DNA of 64,000 bases from Streptomyces albofaciens JCM 4342. Lineage in GTDB: Bacteria > Actinomycetota > Actinomycetes > Streptomycetales > Streptomycetaceae. The DNA lies in assembly GCF_008634025.1 (NCBI RefSeq), contig NZ_PDCM01000001.1, positions 2,663,501 to 2,727,500 on the forward strand, read 5' to 3'. Made by a program: the position numbers and the translations under genes. Below are positions 53,258 through 61,333 of this stretch, in pieces (position 1 is the stretch's first letter; each line of letters begins with the position of its first letter). The notes beneath the pieces are model-generated. The model saw nothing but the letters and a program-made list of their open reading frames with translations. It did no database searches and was not told the DNA's origin.

Positions 53258-54166
53258 ATGACACAGCGCATCCTCGACCTGGACCGGGAGGAACTGGCCT
53301 CGCTGCGGGGCCGGGAGCTGACCGAAGCGGTCGCGGCGGCCGAGGGCCGCACGATGGTCGCCGAGGTCTTCGCCGAACGCGCGGCGCTCTCCGCCCACCC
53401 CCTCGGTCACGCGGGCGTGCACAACATCGAGCTGGTGTCCGCCTTCGGCGCGGACATCGTGATCCTCAACCTCATCGAGCGGGCCTGGGACGGGGAGTGT
53501 CTGCGGCTGCCCGGCCTGGGCACGTTCACCAGCTTCGCCGACCTGGCCTCGTACGTGGGCCGCCCGATCGGCGTCAACCTCGAACCGGGCGACGTGCCGG
53601 AGATCCGCCGGGCCGGTCCCGAGCAGGCCCGCCGGCTGGTCGGCATGGGCGCCGCGCTGCTCTGTCTGACCGCCAACCCCGGCACCGGCGGCAGCTTCGA
53701 GGGCCTGGCCCGGGTCACCGGCGAACTGCGCCGCGCCCTCGGCGACGATGTGGCGCTGTGGTCCGGCAAGATGCACCACGCGGGGCACCCCGAGCGGGTC
53801 ACCGCCGGGCGGCTGGCCGCGCTGGTGGACGCGGGCGCCGACGGCGTCGTCCTGCCGCTGCCCGGCACCATGCCCGGTCTCACCAAGGAGCGGGCGGCCG
53901 AGGCGGTCGCCGCCGTGCACGACGCGGGGGCGGTGGTGATGGGGACGATCGGCACGAGCCAGGAGGGCGCGCACACCGACGTCGTGCCCCAACTGGCCCT
54001 GACGGCGAAGGAGATCGGGGTGGACGCGCACCACTTCGGGGACGCCTTCCTGCCGGGCGTGTGCGATCCGGAGCTGCTCTACGGCTACTCCGTGGCGGTA
54101 CGCGGCCGCCGCCACACCTGGAACCGGATGGCGCTCAACGGGCGCGGCAACCGCATTCCGGCCTGA
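53258..54166 (+). CDS. Predicted TIM-barrel lyase/isomerase-like protein near aldarate genes
   Basis: A 302-residue soluble protein. The pattern of alternating strands and helices (GADIVILNLIERAW, GRPIGVNLEPGDVPE, GAALLCLTANPGTGGSFEGL, DVALWSGKMHHAGHP, GADGVVLPLPGTMPG, GAVVMGTIGTSQEGAHTD, GVDAHHFGDAFLPG) is an (alpha/beta)8 barrel with conserved Glu, Asn, Lys and His residues at strand ends, related in layout to PEP-mutase or HisA-like enzymes. ATG at 53258 with GGAAGGAAC upstream. It lies 188 bases after the previous gene. Substrate unknown; a role in sugar-acid metabolism is inferred from context only. Confidence 0.6.
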   Translation: MTQRILDLDREELASLRGRELTEAVAAAEGRTMVAEVFAERAALSAHPLGHAGVHNIELVSAFGADIVILNLIERAWDGECLRLPGLGTFTSFADLASYVGRPIGVNLEPGDVPEIRRAGPEQARRLVGMGAALLCLTANPGTGGSFEGLARVTGELRRALGDDVALWSGKMHHAGHPERVTAGRLAALVDAGADGVVLPLPGTMPGLTKERAAEAVAAVHDAGAVVMGTIGTSQEGAHTDVVPQLALTAKEIGVDAHHFGDAFLPGVCDPELLYGYSVAVRGRRHTWNRMALNGRGNRIPA

Positions 54167-54192
54167 GGGGGCGGGACCCCACGGCGGACGGG

Positions 54193-54882
54193 TCAGCCGC
54201 CGCTGCCGCGCGGCACCGGTTCCCGCTTCGTGGCGCTGAGGTGGGCGAAGACCACCACATTGCCCAGGTACTCCTGCCGGGCCTTGTTGAAGCCGCCGCC
54301 GCAGGTGATCAGCCGGAGTTCGGGGCGGGCGGCCGGGCCGTAGACCTTCTTGTCCGGGAAGTCGTCGCCGTCGTAGACCTCGACGGCGTCGACGGAGAAG
54401 ACCGCGGTCCGGCCGTCCGCGCGGACCACCTCCACCGTGTGGTTCTTCTTCAGCGCGCCGAGGTTGTAGAAGACCGCGGGGCCGGAACGGGTGTCGACAT
54501 GGCCGGCGATCAGTGAGGTGCCGGTGGCGCCGGGGGTGGTGCCGTTCTCGTACCAGCCGGCCAGGTTCTCGTCCCCCTCCGGCGGGGTGGCCAGGCTGCC
54601 GTTCCCGTCGAGGCCGAGGCCGGTCAGCGGCGCGTTCACGTTGATGGACGGGATGCGGACGCGCAGCGGCCGGGAGGCGGGCATCGGCGGGGGCGGCGGG
54701 GTGGGGGACGCGGACGGCCGGGCGGCCTCCGGCCCGGCGAACCTCTGGTCGGCGGAGGGCTGGGGCGGCGGCGCCTGGGCCTCGGCGCCGTGGCCGATCA
54801 GCCATATGCCGGTGCACATCGCCGCCGCGGTGAGCAGGGCTATGAAGCCCTGGTCGCCGCGGAAGCGGCGGGTGGTTCCCAT
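54193..54882 (-). CDS. Class F sortase
   Basis: A 229-residue membrane-anchored sortase of the actinobacterial class F. One N-terminal helix (FIALLTAAAMCTGIWLIG, 13-30), a Pro-rich stalk (35-70), then the beta-barrel with catalytic His128 (IAGHVDTRSG), Cys194 (LITCGGGF) and Arg202 (FNKARQEY). It would cleave sorting signals or, in this class, act on unknown substrates. ATG at 54882 begins a basic leader (GTTRRFRGD). The neighbouring secreted protein has no visible sorting motif, so the partner is uncertain. Confidence 0.92.
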   Translation of the reverse strand: MGTTRRFRGDQGFIALLTAAAMCTGIWLIGHGAEAQAPPPQPSADQRFAGPEAARPSASPTPPPPPMPASRPLRVRIPSINVNAPLTGLGLDGNGSLATPPEGDENLAGWYENGTTPGATGTSLIAGHVDTRSGPAVFYNLGALKKNHTVEVVRADGRTAVFSVDAVEVYDGDDFPDKKVYGPAARPELRLITCGGGFNKARQEYLGNVVVFAHLSATKREPVPRGSGG

Positions 54883-55142
54883 GGCTGTCGGCCTCCAGGG
54901 GGTGCGTTGCCGCGGACTGCGGTCACGGGTTGGCGAGAGGGACGGGACAGGACGGGAGGACGGGGCGGGACGGGGGCGGGACAGGACGGGACGCGGCCGC
55001 CACGTCGGATACGCCCCGGCCTCCCGGTCACGGCAGCCGTGTCCGGGAGGTGGGGGCGGCCGGTCCGGGCCGACGGTGCCGGTGCCGGTGCCGGACCGGC
55101 GCTGCCGGTCGTACCGGCTCAGGCGCTGCCGGTCGTACCGGA
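54883..55142. repeat. Intergenic repeats between sortase and secreted protein genes
   Basis: A purine-rich low-complexity run (GGGAC/GGACGG units, about 54930-54995) and a 20-bp exact direct repeat at 55098-55117 and 55122-55141. Each 20-bp copy contains CCGGTCGTACCGG, a small dyad, directly after the stop of the minus-strand secreted protein gene, so it may act as a terminator. Confidence 0.6.
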
Positions 55143-55646
55143 TCAGGCCGAGTCGTCCGCGCGACGGCGGCGTACCATCCACACGCCACCGGCGGCAGCC
55201 GCCAGCAGTACGCCCGCACCCGCGGCGATCTCCGTGGTGCCGGAGCCCTCGCTGGTGGTACCGATGCCGGTCCGGGTCTTGCCGCTCGGGCCGGAGCTGA
55301 CCCGCACCGTGCCGGTGATCTCACGGCCGTTGGAGCACTTGCCGCCGATGCCGTAGTTGCCCGCCTTCGTGCCGGCCGGCACCCGCAGGGAGCCCTGTAC
55401 GTTTTCCGTGTGCGTCTGGCCCTTCGAGGACAGGGTGACCTTGCCGGCGCCCAGCGTGCTGGCGTCGACGGTGGCCGAGCCGTTCTTGCCGCAGTCACTG
55501 CTGTTGAGGTTGACCGAGTTTCCGGCCTTGACCGGGTTCGGGGTCACTTCGATCTTGCCGAAGTTCCCGGCGAACGCGGAGCTCGCGGACAGTCCGAGGG
55601 CGGCTATGGACAGGGCGGCACCGGTGAGAACGCGACTGGAACGCAT
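55143..55646 (-). CDS. Secreted, C-terminally membrane-anchored protein
   Basis: A 167-residue protein. Signal peptide at 1-26 (SSRVLTGAALSIAALGLSASSAFA, cleavage after AFA). The exported beta-rich domain has a cysteine pair (NSSDCGKNG and GGKCSNGREI) that probably forms a disulfide. The C-terminus has a transmembrane helix (IAAGAGVLLAAAAGGVWMV) followed by RRRR. No LPxTG/LAxTG motif is visible. ATG at 55646 with GGAGG upstream. Genes of this type sit before class F sortase genes in streptomycetes. Function unknown. Confidence 0.85.
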   Translation of the reverse strand: MRSSRVLTGAALSIAALGLSASSAFAGNFGKIEVTPNPVKAGNSVNLNSSDCGKNGSATVDASTLGAGKVTLSSKGQTHTENVQGSLRVPAGTKAGNYGIGGKCSNGREITGTVRVSSGPSGKTRTGIGTTSEGSGTTEIAAGAGVLLAAAAGGVWMVRRRRADDSA

Positions 55647-56148
55647 GACACGAACCTCCACGAAGCGCGGACGCGGCACAGGACTGCACCGCAAAGGAAG
55701 TTGGGGGAGTTCCGCGCCTCCTGAATCCGAGGTAAGCGGCCGGGCGCGCCGGGAGCCTGCTGACGTGCTGTCAGAACTCGCGGCGCGCGGCGGCGTGTCG
55801 CGCGTGATCGGCTACGTTTGAGCAGGTCAGCGGCGAAATGCCGGTGACGTTCGGTGACCGGGGGAATTGGGATGAACGGGTGACGGATTTATCTCGCGGA
55901 ATGCGCTGGTGGCACTGCGTAATCAGGGGTTACGGAGGGTGCCTGTACGGGTGAATGGCGGGCACGGGAACCGGCCCGTCCCCGGGTGGCTGGACTCCGA
56001 ACCCGTCCTTGGGCGGCCGGACTCCACGCCCATCCTCGGGCGGCCGGACTCCGGGCACGAGAACCGGCCCACCCTCGGGCGGCCGGACTCCGGACCCGTG
56101 CGCCCGCGCGATCGGCCGGCCCTCGGGCCCGGCCGGCGGCCCCCGGTC
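55647..56148. repeat. Intergenic region with 27-bp repeat
   Basis: The first 300 bases must hold the promoter of the secreted protein; I see no clear boxes. GGG(C/T)GGC(C/T)GGACTCC recurs at 55984, 56011, 56038 and 56077 (periods 27, 27 and 39, the last with a 12-base insertion). No convincing gene; frames across it are repeats in disguise. Confidence 0.65.
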
Positions 56149-56847
56149 TCACCCCGGCCGCACGAACCCGCTCTCGTACGCCGCGATCACCGCCTGGGTG
56201 CGGTCCCGTACGCCCAGCTTGGCCAGCACCCCCGCGACATGCGTCTTGACCGTCGCCGGGCCGACCGCCAGCCGGTCCGCGATCTCCGCGTTCGTCAGGC
56301 CCTTGGTGATCAGGCGCAGCACGTCCGCCTCGCGGTCGGACAGCCGCGCCCGCAGCGCCCGCGCCGACTCCCGCTCGGCCCGCGCCCCCGCGTACCGGGC
56401 GGCCAGCTCCCGTACGGCCGCGGGGAACAGCAGCGAGTCGCTGCGCGCCACCACCCGTACCGCCTGTACGAGGTCCTCCACACCGGCCCGCTTCAGCAGG
56501 AAGCCGTGCGCTCCGGCGCGCAGCGCGTCGTACACGTACGCGTCGTTCTCGAAGGTCGTCACCACGAGGATGCGGGGCGGCTCGGTCATGCCCGCCAGCA
56601 CCTGTTCGGTCGCGCGGATGCCGTCGATCTCCGGCATCCGGACGTCCATCAGCACGACGTCCGGGCGCAGTTCGCGGATCATCGGCACGGCCTCGGCGCC
56701 GGTGGCCGCCTCGCCGACCACCTCCAGGTCCGGCTCGGCGCCGAGGATCGCGCGGAGCGCCGTGCGGACCATCCGCTCGTCGTCGGCGAGCACGATGCGC
56801 AAAGGGGTACGGCCGTCCGCCGGGGCGGCGCCCTCCGCGCCGCTCAC
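56149..56847 (-). CDS. NarL/LuxR-family response regulator
   Basis: A 232-residue response regulator. Receiver domain 15-135: acidic pair Asp22/Asp23 (LADDERM), phosphorylation site Asp68 (VVLMDVRMPEIDG), Thr in VVTTFEN and Lys119 (FLLKRAG). C-terminal LuxR helix-turn-helix: LSDREADVLRLITKGLTNAEIADRLAVGPATVKTHVAGVL (shown without break only to indicate the domain's extent, LSDRE to HVAGV). GTG at 56847 is chosen since it overlaps the kinase stop (GTGA). Cognate to the kinase directly upstream. Confidence 0.93.
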   Translation of the reverse strand: MSGAEGAAPADGRTPLRIVLADDERMVRTALRAILGAEPDLEVVGEAATGAEAVPMIRELRPDVVLMDVRMPEIDGIRATEQVLAGMTEPPRILVVTTFENDAYVYDALRAGAHGFLLKRAGVEDLVQAVRVVARSDSLLFPAAVRELAARYAGARAERESARALRARLSDREADVLRLITKGLTNAEIADRLAVGPATVKTHVAGVLAKLGVRDRTQAVIAAYESGFVRPG

Positions 56848-58295
56848 CGGGACGCCCCCAGCGGGAGCCGTACGGTCAGCCGCCACACGCCGTCCCGGCC
56901 GGTGGCCCGCGCCTCGCCGCCCAGCAGGCGGGCTCGTTCGGCGATGCCGCGCAGGCCGTGCCCACCACCGGGGCGGGCCCCGCCCGTCGCGCCGCCCCCC
57001 TCCACGTACGTCACCGCTGCCTCCACCGGATCCTCCGCCGGATCCTCCGCCGGATTCTTCATCCGGTCCTCCGCCGGACTGTCCACCCGGCCCTCCACCG
57101 GACTCTCCACCCGGTCCTCCACCGGATTCTCCATCGTGATCGTCAGCTCCTCCGCGCCGACCGTGATCCGCAGCCCGACCGGTACGGCCCCGGCGTGGCG
57201 CAGCGCGTTGCTGAGGCCCTCCTGCACCATCCGGTAGGCCTCCCGTGAGACCAGCGGCGGCAGTCGCCCGCAGTCGTCGTCGATGTCCGCGGTGATCCGG
57301 AGCCCGGCGGCGCGGGTGCGGGCCAGCAGTCCGTCCAGGCCGTCCAGCGTCGGCGCGGGCGCGGTGGTCCGGCCGTCGCCGTCCTCGCGCAGCAGGCCCA
57401 GTACGGTGTCGAGTTCGGCGACCGCGTCGCGGGTGGTCTCCTCGATGGCGGCGAGCGCCTGCCGTACGAACTCCGGGTCGCGGTCCAGCACCCGGCGGGC
57501 CGCTCCGGCCTGGAGGGTGACCGCGCTGAGCGCGTGCCCCACGGAGTCGTGCAGTTCACGGGCGAGGCGGTTGCGGGAGGCGAGGTCGGCCGCCCGGCGT
57601 TCGGCCGCGGCCAGCCGGTCGGCGGGCGTCCGGCCCAGCATCACGGGCGCCCCACGGGCCAGCAGCCGGCCGCCCACCCACGTGGTGCCCACCCATAGCG
57701 CGAGCAGGCCGAGTCCGGTCAGCGGGCCGAGCAGACCGCCGGCCAGATCCGGCCAGCCCAGCTCCTGGTGCCGCAGCGGGTCCGCGACCGGCAACAGGAA
57801 CAGCGCCACGGCGGCGGGCGGCGCCGCCAGCGTCATGCCGCTGACGATGCCGCCGGCCGTCAGGTGCGCCACGAACCACAGCGCCGTACGCCGCCGGGCG
57901 GCCCATGAGTCGGCGGGCTCCTCGGCCAGTTCGGCCGCCACGTCGGCGGGCAGGCCGCACAGCGACCGCGCCGCCGTCGCCTCCAGCGTGCGCAGCAGCG
58001 GGAAGAGCAGCGCGCCGAGGGCGGCGAGCGGCAGCGCGAGGGCGAACGCGGCGAACTGCCAGGGGAAGTCGTCGAAGGGGTTGACGCCGTCGAAGACCAG
58101 CGGGACGACGAACGTCGCCAGGAGGAAGAACGGCGTCAGCAGGGCGCCGCCGAGGATGAGATGCACCCAGCGGCCGACGAGCAGCCGCGCCCTGTGCGTC
58201 CGTGTGCTGTGCGTCGGCGCGCTGAGCGTCCGTGCGCTGCCGGGCTCCACGCCGGACTCCACGCCGGACTCCCTGCCGGGCTCCACGCCGGGCAT
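56844..58295 (-). CDS. NarL-type sensor histidine kinase with repeat insertions
   Basis: A 483-residue HisKA_3-type kinase. N-terminal repeat GVEP-GRES-GVES-GVEP, then four to six membrane helices (VHLILGGALLTPFFLLATFVV, FAAFALALPLAALGALLFPL, ...), dimerisation region with the phospho-His in ARELHDSVGHALS, and a HATPase domain (YRMVQEGLSNALRHAGA N-box; GGGHGLRGIAERARLLGG G-box). Between N- and G-box an insertion of NPVEDRVE-like 8-residue repeats enlarges the ATP lid. ATG at 58295 overlaps the IclR stop (TGATG). The signal is unknown; pairs with the NarL regulator. Confidence 0.9.
   Translation of the reverse strand: MPGVEPGRESGVESGVEPGSARTLSAPTHSTRTHRARLLVGRWVHLILGGALLTPFFLLATFVVPLVFDGVNPFDDFPWQFAAFALALPLAALGALLFPLLRTLEATAARSLCGLPADVAAELAEEPADSWAARRRTALWFVAHLTAGGIVSGMTLAAPPAAVALFLLPVADPLRHQELGWPDLAGGLLGPLTGLGLLALWVGTTWVGGRLLARGAPVMLGRTPADRLAAAERRAADLASRNRLARELHDSVGHALSAVTLQAGAARRVLDRDPEFVRQALAAIEETTRDAVAELDTVLGLLREDGDGRTTAPAPTLDGLDGLLARTRAAGLRITADIDDDCGRLPPLVSREAYRMVQEGLSNALRHAGAVPVGLRITVGAEELTITMENPVEDRVESPVEGRVDSPAEDRMKNPAEDPAEDPVEAAVTYVEGGGATGGARPGGGHGLRGIAERARLLGGEARATGRDGVWRLTVRLPLGASR
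57019..57133. repeat. 12/24-bp tandem repeats in the kinase ATP-lid
   Basis: Two exact 12-bp units (57031-57042, 57043-57054) and three 24-bp units (57055-57078, 57079-57102, 57103-57126) ending TCCTCC(A/G)CCGGA, all in frame with the kinase gene. Confidence 0.8.
58242..58289. repeat. Four 12-bp tandem units at the kinase N-terminus
   Basis: GG(G/A)CTCC(A/C)(C/T)GCC repeats at 58242, 58254, 58266 and 58278, encoding GVEP/GRES/GVES/GVEP on the minus strand just after the kinase start. Confidence 0.8.
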
Positions 58296-59065
58296 CAAAG
58301 GCGTCGCGTCGCCAGCGTCAGGCGGTCGCGGGCGTCGAACAGCGCGTCCTTGATCAGCTGCTCGTGTCCCGGGGTCAGCCGGGCCACCGGCACCGAGCAG
58401 CTGACCGCGTCCCGAGCCGGGGTGCGGTACGGGATCGCCACGCCGAAGCAGCGCAGGCCCAGCGTGTTCTCCTCGCGGTCGACCGCGTAACCCAGCTCGC
58501 GCACCAGGTGCAGCTCCTCGATGAGCTGTTCGCGGTCGGTGACGGTGTGCTCGGTGAGGGCGTCCAGCTTCTCCGGGAGGAGGGCGCGGACCTGCTCGTC
58601 GGTGTACGTGGCGAGCAGCGCCTTGCCCAGGGACGTGGAGTGCGCGGGCAGCCGGCGGCCGATGCGGGTGAACGGACGCAGATAGTGCTGGGACTGGCGG
58701 GTGGCCAGGTAGACGACGTTGGTGCCGTCCAGCCGGGCCAGGTGGATGGTCTCGGCCGTGTCGTCGGCGAGCCGGTCCAGCGAGGGGCGGGCGGCGGCCA
58801 CCACCTCGTCGCCGTCGATGTACGAGGTGCCGACCAGCAGGGCGCGCACGCCGATGCCGTACCGGGTGCCGGTGGCGTCGGTCTCCACCCAGCCCAGGTC
58901 GACGAGGGTGCGCAGCAGCATGTACAGGCTGGACTTGGGATAGCCGACGGCCTCCTGGACGGAGGCCAGGCTGTGCATGCCGGGGCGGCCGGCGAAGTAC
59001 TCCAGCAACTCCACCGTGCGCACAGCGGACTTGACCTGCGCTCCGGTGGTCTCGGCAGCGGACAT
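58295..59065 (-). CDS. IclR-family transcriptional regulator
   Basis: A 256-residue IclR-type regulator. Winged helix at about 10-75 (VKSAVRTVELLEYFAGRPG, SVQEAVGYPKSSLYMLLRTL, GTRYGIGVRALLVG) and the effector domain after 80 with the IclR signature VDREENTLGLRCFGVAIPYRT. ATG at 59065 with GAGGGG about 10 bases before; an in-frame ATG at 59095 lacks a ribosome site. Divergent from the semialdehyde dehydrogenase gene, so it likely controls the aldarate genes with a sugar acid as effector. Confidence 0.9.
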   Translation of the reverse strand: MSAAETTGAQVKSAVRTVELLEYFAGRPGMHSLASVQEAVGYPKSSLYMLLRTLVDLGWVETDATGTRYGIGVRALLVGTSYIDGDEVVAAARPSLDRLADDTAETIHLARLDGTNVVYLATRQSQHYLRPFTRIGRRLPAHSTSLGKALLATYTDEQVRALLPEKLDALTEHTVTDREQLIEELHLVRELGYAVDREENTLGLRCFGVAIPYRTPARDAVSCSVPVARLTPGHEQLIKDALFDARDRLTLATRRL

Positions 59066-59134
59066 CGGCCTTGACCCCTCAGTTCGGACAGCCATAGAGT
59101 CCCGGCGGACGGTCACATTCACCACCTGGGACGG

Positions 59135-59152
59135 CGTTCAGCATACCGAACG
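59135..59152 (+). promoter_or_regulatory. Candidate IclR operator
   Basis: CGTTC (59135-59139), eight bases, GAACG (59148-59152): a dyad centred in the 139-bp region between the IclR gene and the dehydrogenase it faces, with AT-containing core AGCATACC. Confidence 0.45.
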
Positions 59153-59204
59153 GCTCCTGGGTGCGGCACCAGTTCGCCGGACAGCTCACTGGGAGGAATG
59201 CGCG

Positions 59205-60791
59205 GTGGCAGCAGCACCAGTCTGGAGTGTCGACCCCCGAACCGGGAAGCAGCGCGAGCAGGTTGCGGTGGAGGCCACGGCCGCCGAGGTCGACGCCGCC
59301 GTACGGGCCGCGCACGACGCCCGGGGCGCGCTCGCCGACCGCGCCGTACGGGCCGCCCTGCTGCGCCGGGCCGCGGACCAACTGGACGGCGCGGGCGAGC
59401 GGATCGTGGCGGCCGCCGACGCCGAGACCGCGCTCGGCCCCGGGCGCCTGACCGGCGAACTGGCGCGGACGACGTACCAGTTGCGGGCCTTCGCCGACCT
59501 GGTCGAGGAGGGTGCCTTCCTCGACGTACGGATCGACCACGCCGACCCCGCGCTCACCCCGCCCCGCCCCGACCTGCGCCGCTACAAGATCCCGCTCGGC
59601 GTCGTCGCCGTCTACGCGGCCAGCAACTTCCCGCTCGCCTTCTCCGTGCCCGGCGGCGACACCGCCAGCGCCCTCGCCGCGGGCTGCCCGGTCGTCGTCA
59701 AGGCGCACCCCGACCACCCGGCCACCTCCGAACTGTGCGCCGCCCTGCTGCGCCGCGCCGCCGCCGAGGTGGGCGTGCCCGAAGCCGTGGTGGGCCTGGT
59801 GCACGGCTTCGACGCGGGCATCGAGCTGGTCCGGCACCCGCTGATCGCCGCGGCCGGGTTCACCGGCTCGGTACGCGGCGGACGCGCGCTGTACGACGCG
59901 GCCGCCGCCCGCCCGCACCCGATCCCCTTCCACGGCGAACTCGGCAGCCTCAACCCGGTCGTCGTCACCGAGGCCGCCGCCGAGGAGCGCGCCGAGGAGA
60001 TCGGCACCGGCCTGGCGGGCTCGATGACCCTCGGCACCGGCCAGTTCTGCGTCAAGCCGGGACTCGTCCTGGCGCCGCGGGGCCCGGCCGGCGACCGCCT
60101 GGAGCACGCCCTCACCGAGGCCGTCAGCGACACCGAGGCCGGGGTGCTGCTCGACCACCGGATGCGGGACGCCTTCATCGACGGCGTACGGCAACGTGCC
60201 GCGCTGCCCGGTGTCGAGGCGCCCGTGACGCCCGGCGCGGGCGGCGACCACACCGTCGGCGCGGGCTTCCTCACCGTGCCCGCGGCCCACCTCGCCGACG
60301 GCGACGGAACGCACGACCTGCTCCTGGAGGAGTGCTTCGGCCCGGTCACCGTCCTGGCCCGCTACACCGACGAGACCGAGATCGGCGCCGTACTGGCCCG
60401 GCTGCCCGGCAACCTCACCGCGACGCTCCAGCTCGGGGCGGCGGAGTGCGGGGGTGAGGACGGGGCGCCGGAGGCGTCCGGCGAGGGTACGGGATGCGCC
60501 GGAGCCGGTCCGGGGCGCGGTGCGCGGCTGCTGGCCGCGCTCACCCCGCTGGCCGGGCGGGTGGTCGTCAACGGCTGGCCGACCGGCGTCGCCGTGGCCC
60601 CCGCCCAGCACCACGGCGGCCCCTACCCGGCCACCACCTCGACTTCCACCTCCGTCGGCGGCACGGCCGTCGAACGCTGGCTGCGCCCGGTCGCGTACCA
60701 GGACACCCCGCCCGCCCTCCTCCCGCCCGAACTGCGCGAGGACAACCCGCTCCGCCTGCCCCGCCGCGTCGACGGCCGCTACGAAGGATGA
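59205..60791 (+). CDS. 2,5-dioxovalerate (alpha-ketoglutarate semialdehyde) dehydrogenase
   Basis: A 528-residue aldehyde dehydrogenase of the NADP-dependent KGSA group, which oxidises the KdgD product to 2-oxoglutarate. Catalytic Asn141 (YAASNFPLAFS), Glu245 (FHGELGSLNP) and Cys282 (GTGQFCVKPG) are intact; AFSVPGGDTASALAAGCPVVVKAHP, in parts, is specific to this subgroup. GTG at 59205 has GGGAGGAA upstream; the frame opens earlier over the control region. A Gly/Glu-rich loop of about 25 residues (ECGGEDGAPEASGEG) sits near 425-450. ATGA overlap with the GNAT gene. Confidence 0.92.
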   Translation: MAAAPVWSVDPRTGKQREQVAVEATAAEVDAAVRAAHDARGALADRAVRAALLRRAADQLDGAGERIVAAADAETALGPGRLTGELARTTYQLRAFADLVEEGAFLDVRIDHADPALTPPRPDLRRYKIPLGVVAVYAASNFPLAFSVPGGDTASALAAGCPVVVKAHPDHPATSELCAALLRRAAAEVGVPEAVVGLVHGFDAGIELVRHPLIAAAGFTGSVRGGRALYDAAAARPHPIPFHGELGSLNPVVVTEAAAEERAEEIGTGLAGSMTLGTGQFCVKPGLVLAPRGPAGDRLEHALTEAVSDTEAGVLLDHRMRDAFIDGVRQRAALPGVEAPVTPGAGGDHTVGAGFLTVPAAHLADGDGTHDLLLEECFGPVTVLARYTDETEIGAVLARLPGNLTATLQLGAAECGGEDGAPEASGEGTGCAGAGPGRGARLLAALTPLAGRVVVNGWPTGVAVAPAQHHGGPYPATTSTSTSVGGTAVERWLRPVAYQDTPPALLPPELREDNPLRLPRRVDGRYEG

Positions 60792-61333
60792 CCCACGTGC
60801 CCCCGCACCACGCACCGGAATCCCCCGGCCCCACCATCCGTCACGCGACGCCCGCCGACCTCGACGTCATCACCGACCTGCACGCCCGCGCCCGCACGAC
60901 GTACTACCGCGGCCGCGTCCCCGACGCGCAACTGGACTCCCCGGCCGAACGCGACCGCTGGCGCGAGGGCTGGGGACGCAGCCTCGCCCGTCCGGACGCG
61001 ACCGTGCTGTGCGCGGAGCGGGACGGGGCCGTCGTCGGCGTGGCCTCCTACCGCCACGAGGACGGCGCGCCCGCGCACACCGTCAAGCTCTTCCAGTTCC
61101 ACGTCGACCCCGACCGCTGGCGCGGCGGCATCGGCACCGCGCTGCACCGGGCGTGCGTCGCGGGCTGGCGATCGGACGGCATCACCACCGCGCACCTGGA
61201 GGTCCACTGGCACAACCGGCGCGCCCGCACCTTCTACACCCACCACGGCTGGCAGCCCGACGAATCCCGCCGCCCCACCCCGGACGCCACCCATCTCGAT
61301 CTGGTTCTGCCGATCGGCCCGGCTTCCTCCTAG
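60788..61333 (+). CDS. GNAT-family N-acetyltransferase
   Basis: A 181-residue acetyltransferase. The acetyl-CoA loop is DPDRWRGGIGTALHRACVAGW (about 108-128, pattern R-x-x-G-x-G/A), the preceding strand KLFQFHVDP and the final HNRRARTFYTHHGWQPDE are typical of GNATs. ATGA overlap with the dehydrogenase gene shows co-translation. Substrate unknown; its 3' end overlaps the methyltransferase gene by 4 bases. Confidence 0.88.
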   Translation: MTHVPPHHAPESPGPTIRHATPADLDVITDLHARARTTYYRGRVPDAQLDSPAERDRWREGWGRSLARPDATVLCAERDGAVVGVASYRHEDGAPAHTVKLFQFHVDPDRWRGGIGTALHRACVAGWRSDGITTAHLEVHWHNRRARTFYTHHGWQPDESRRPTPDATHLDLVLPIGPASS

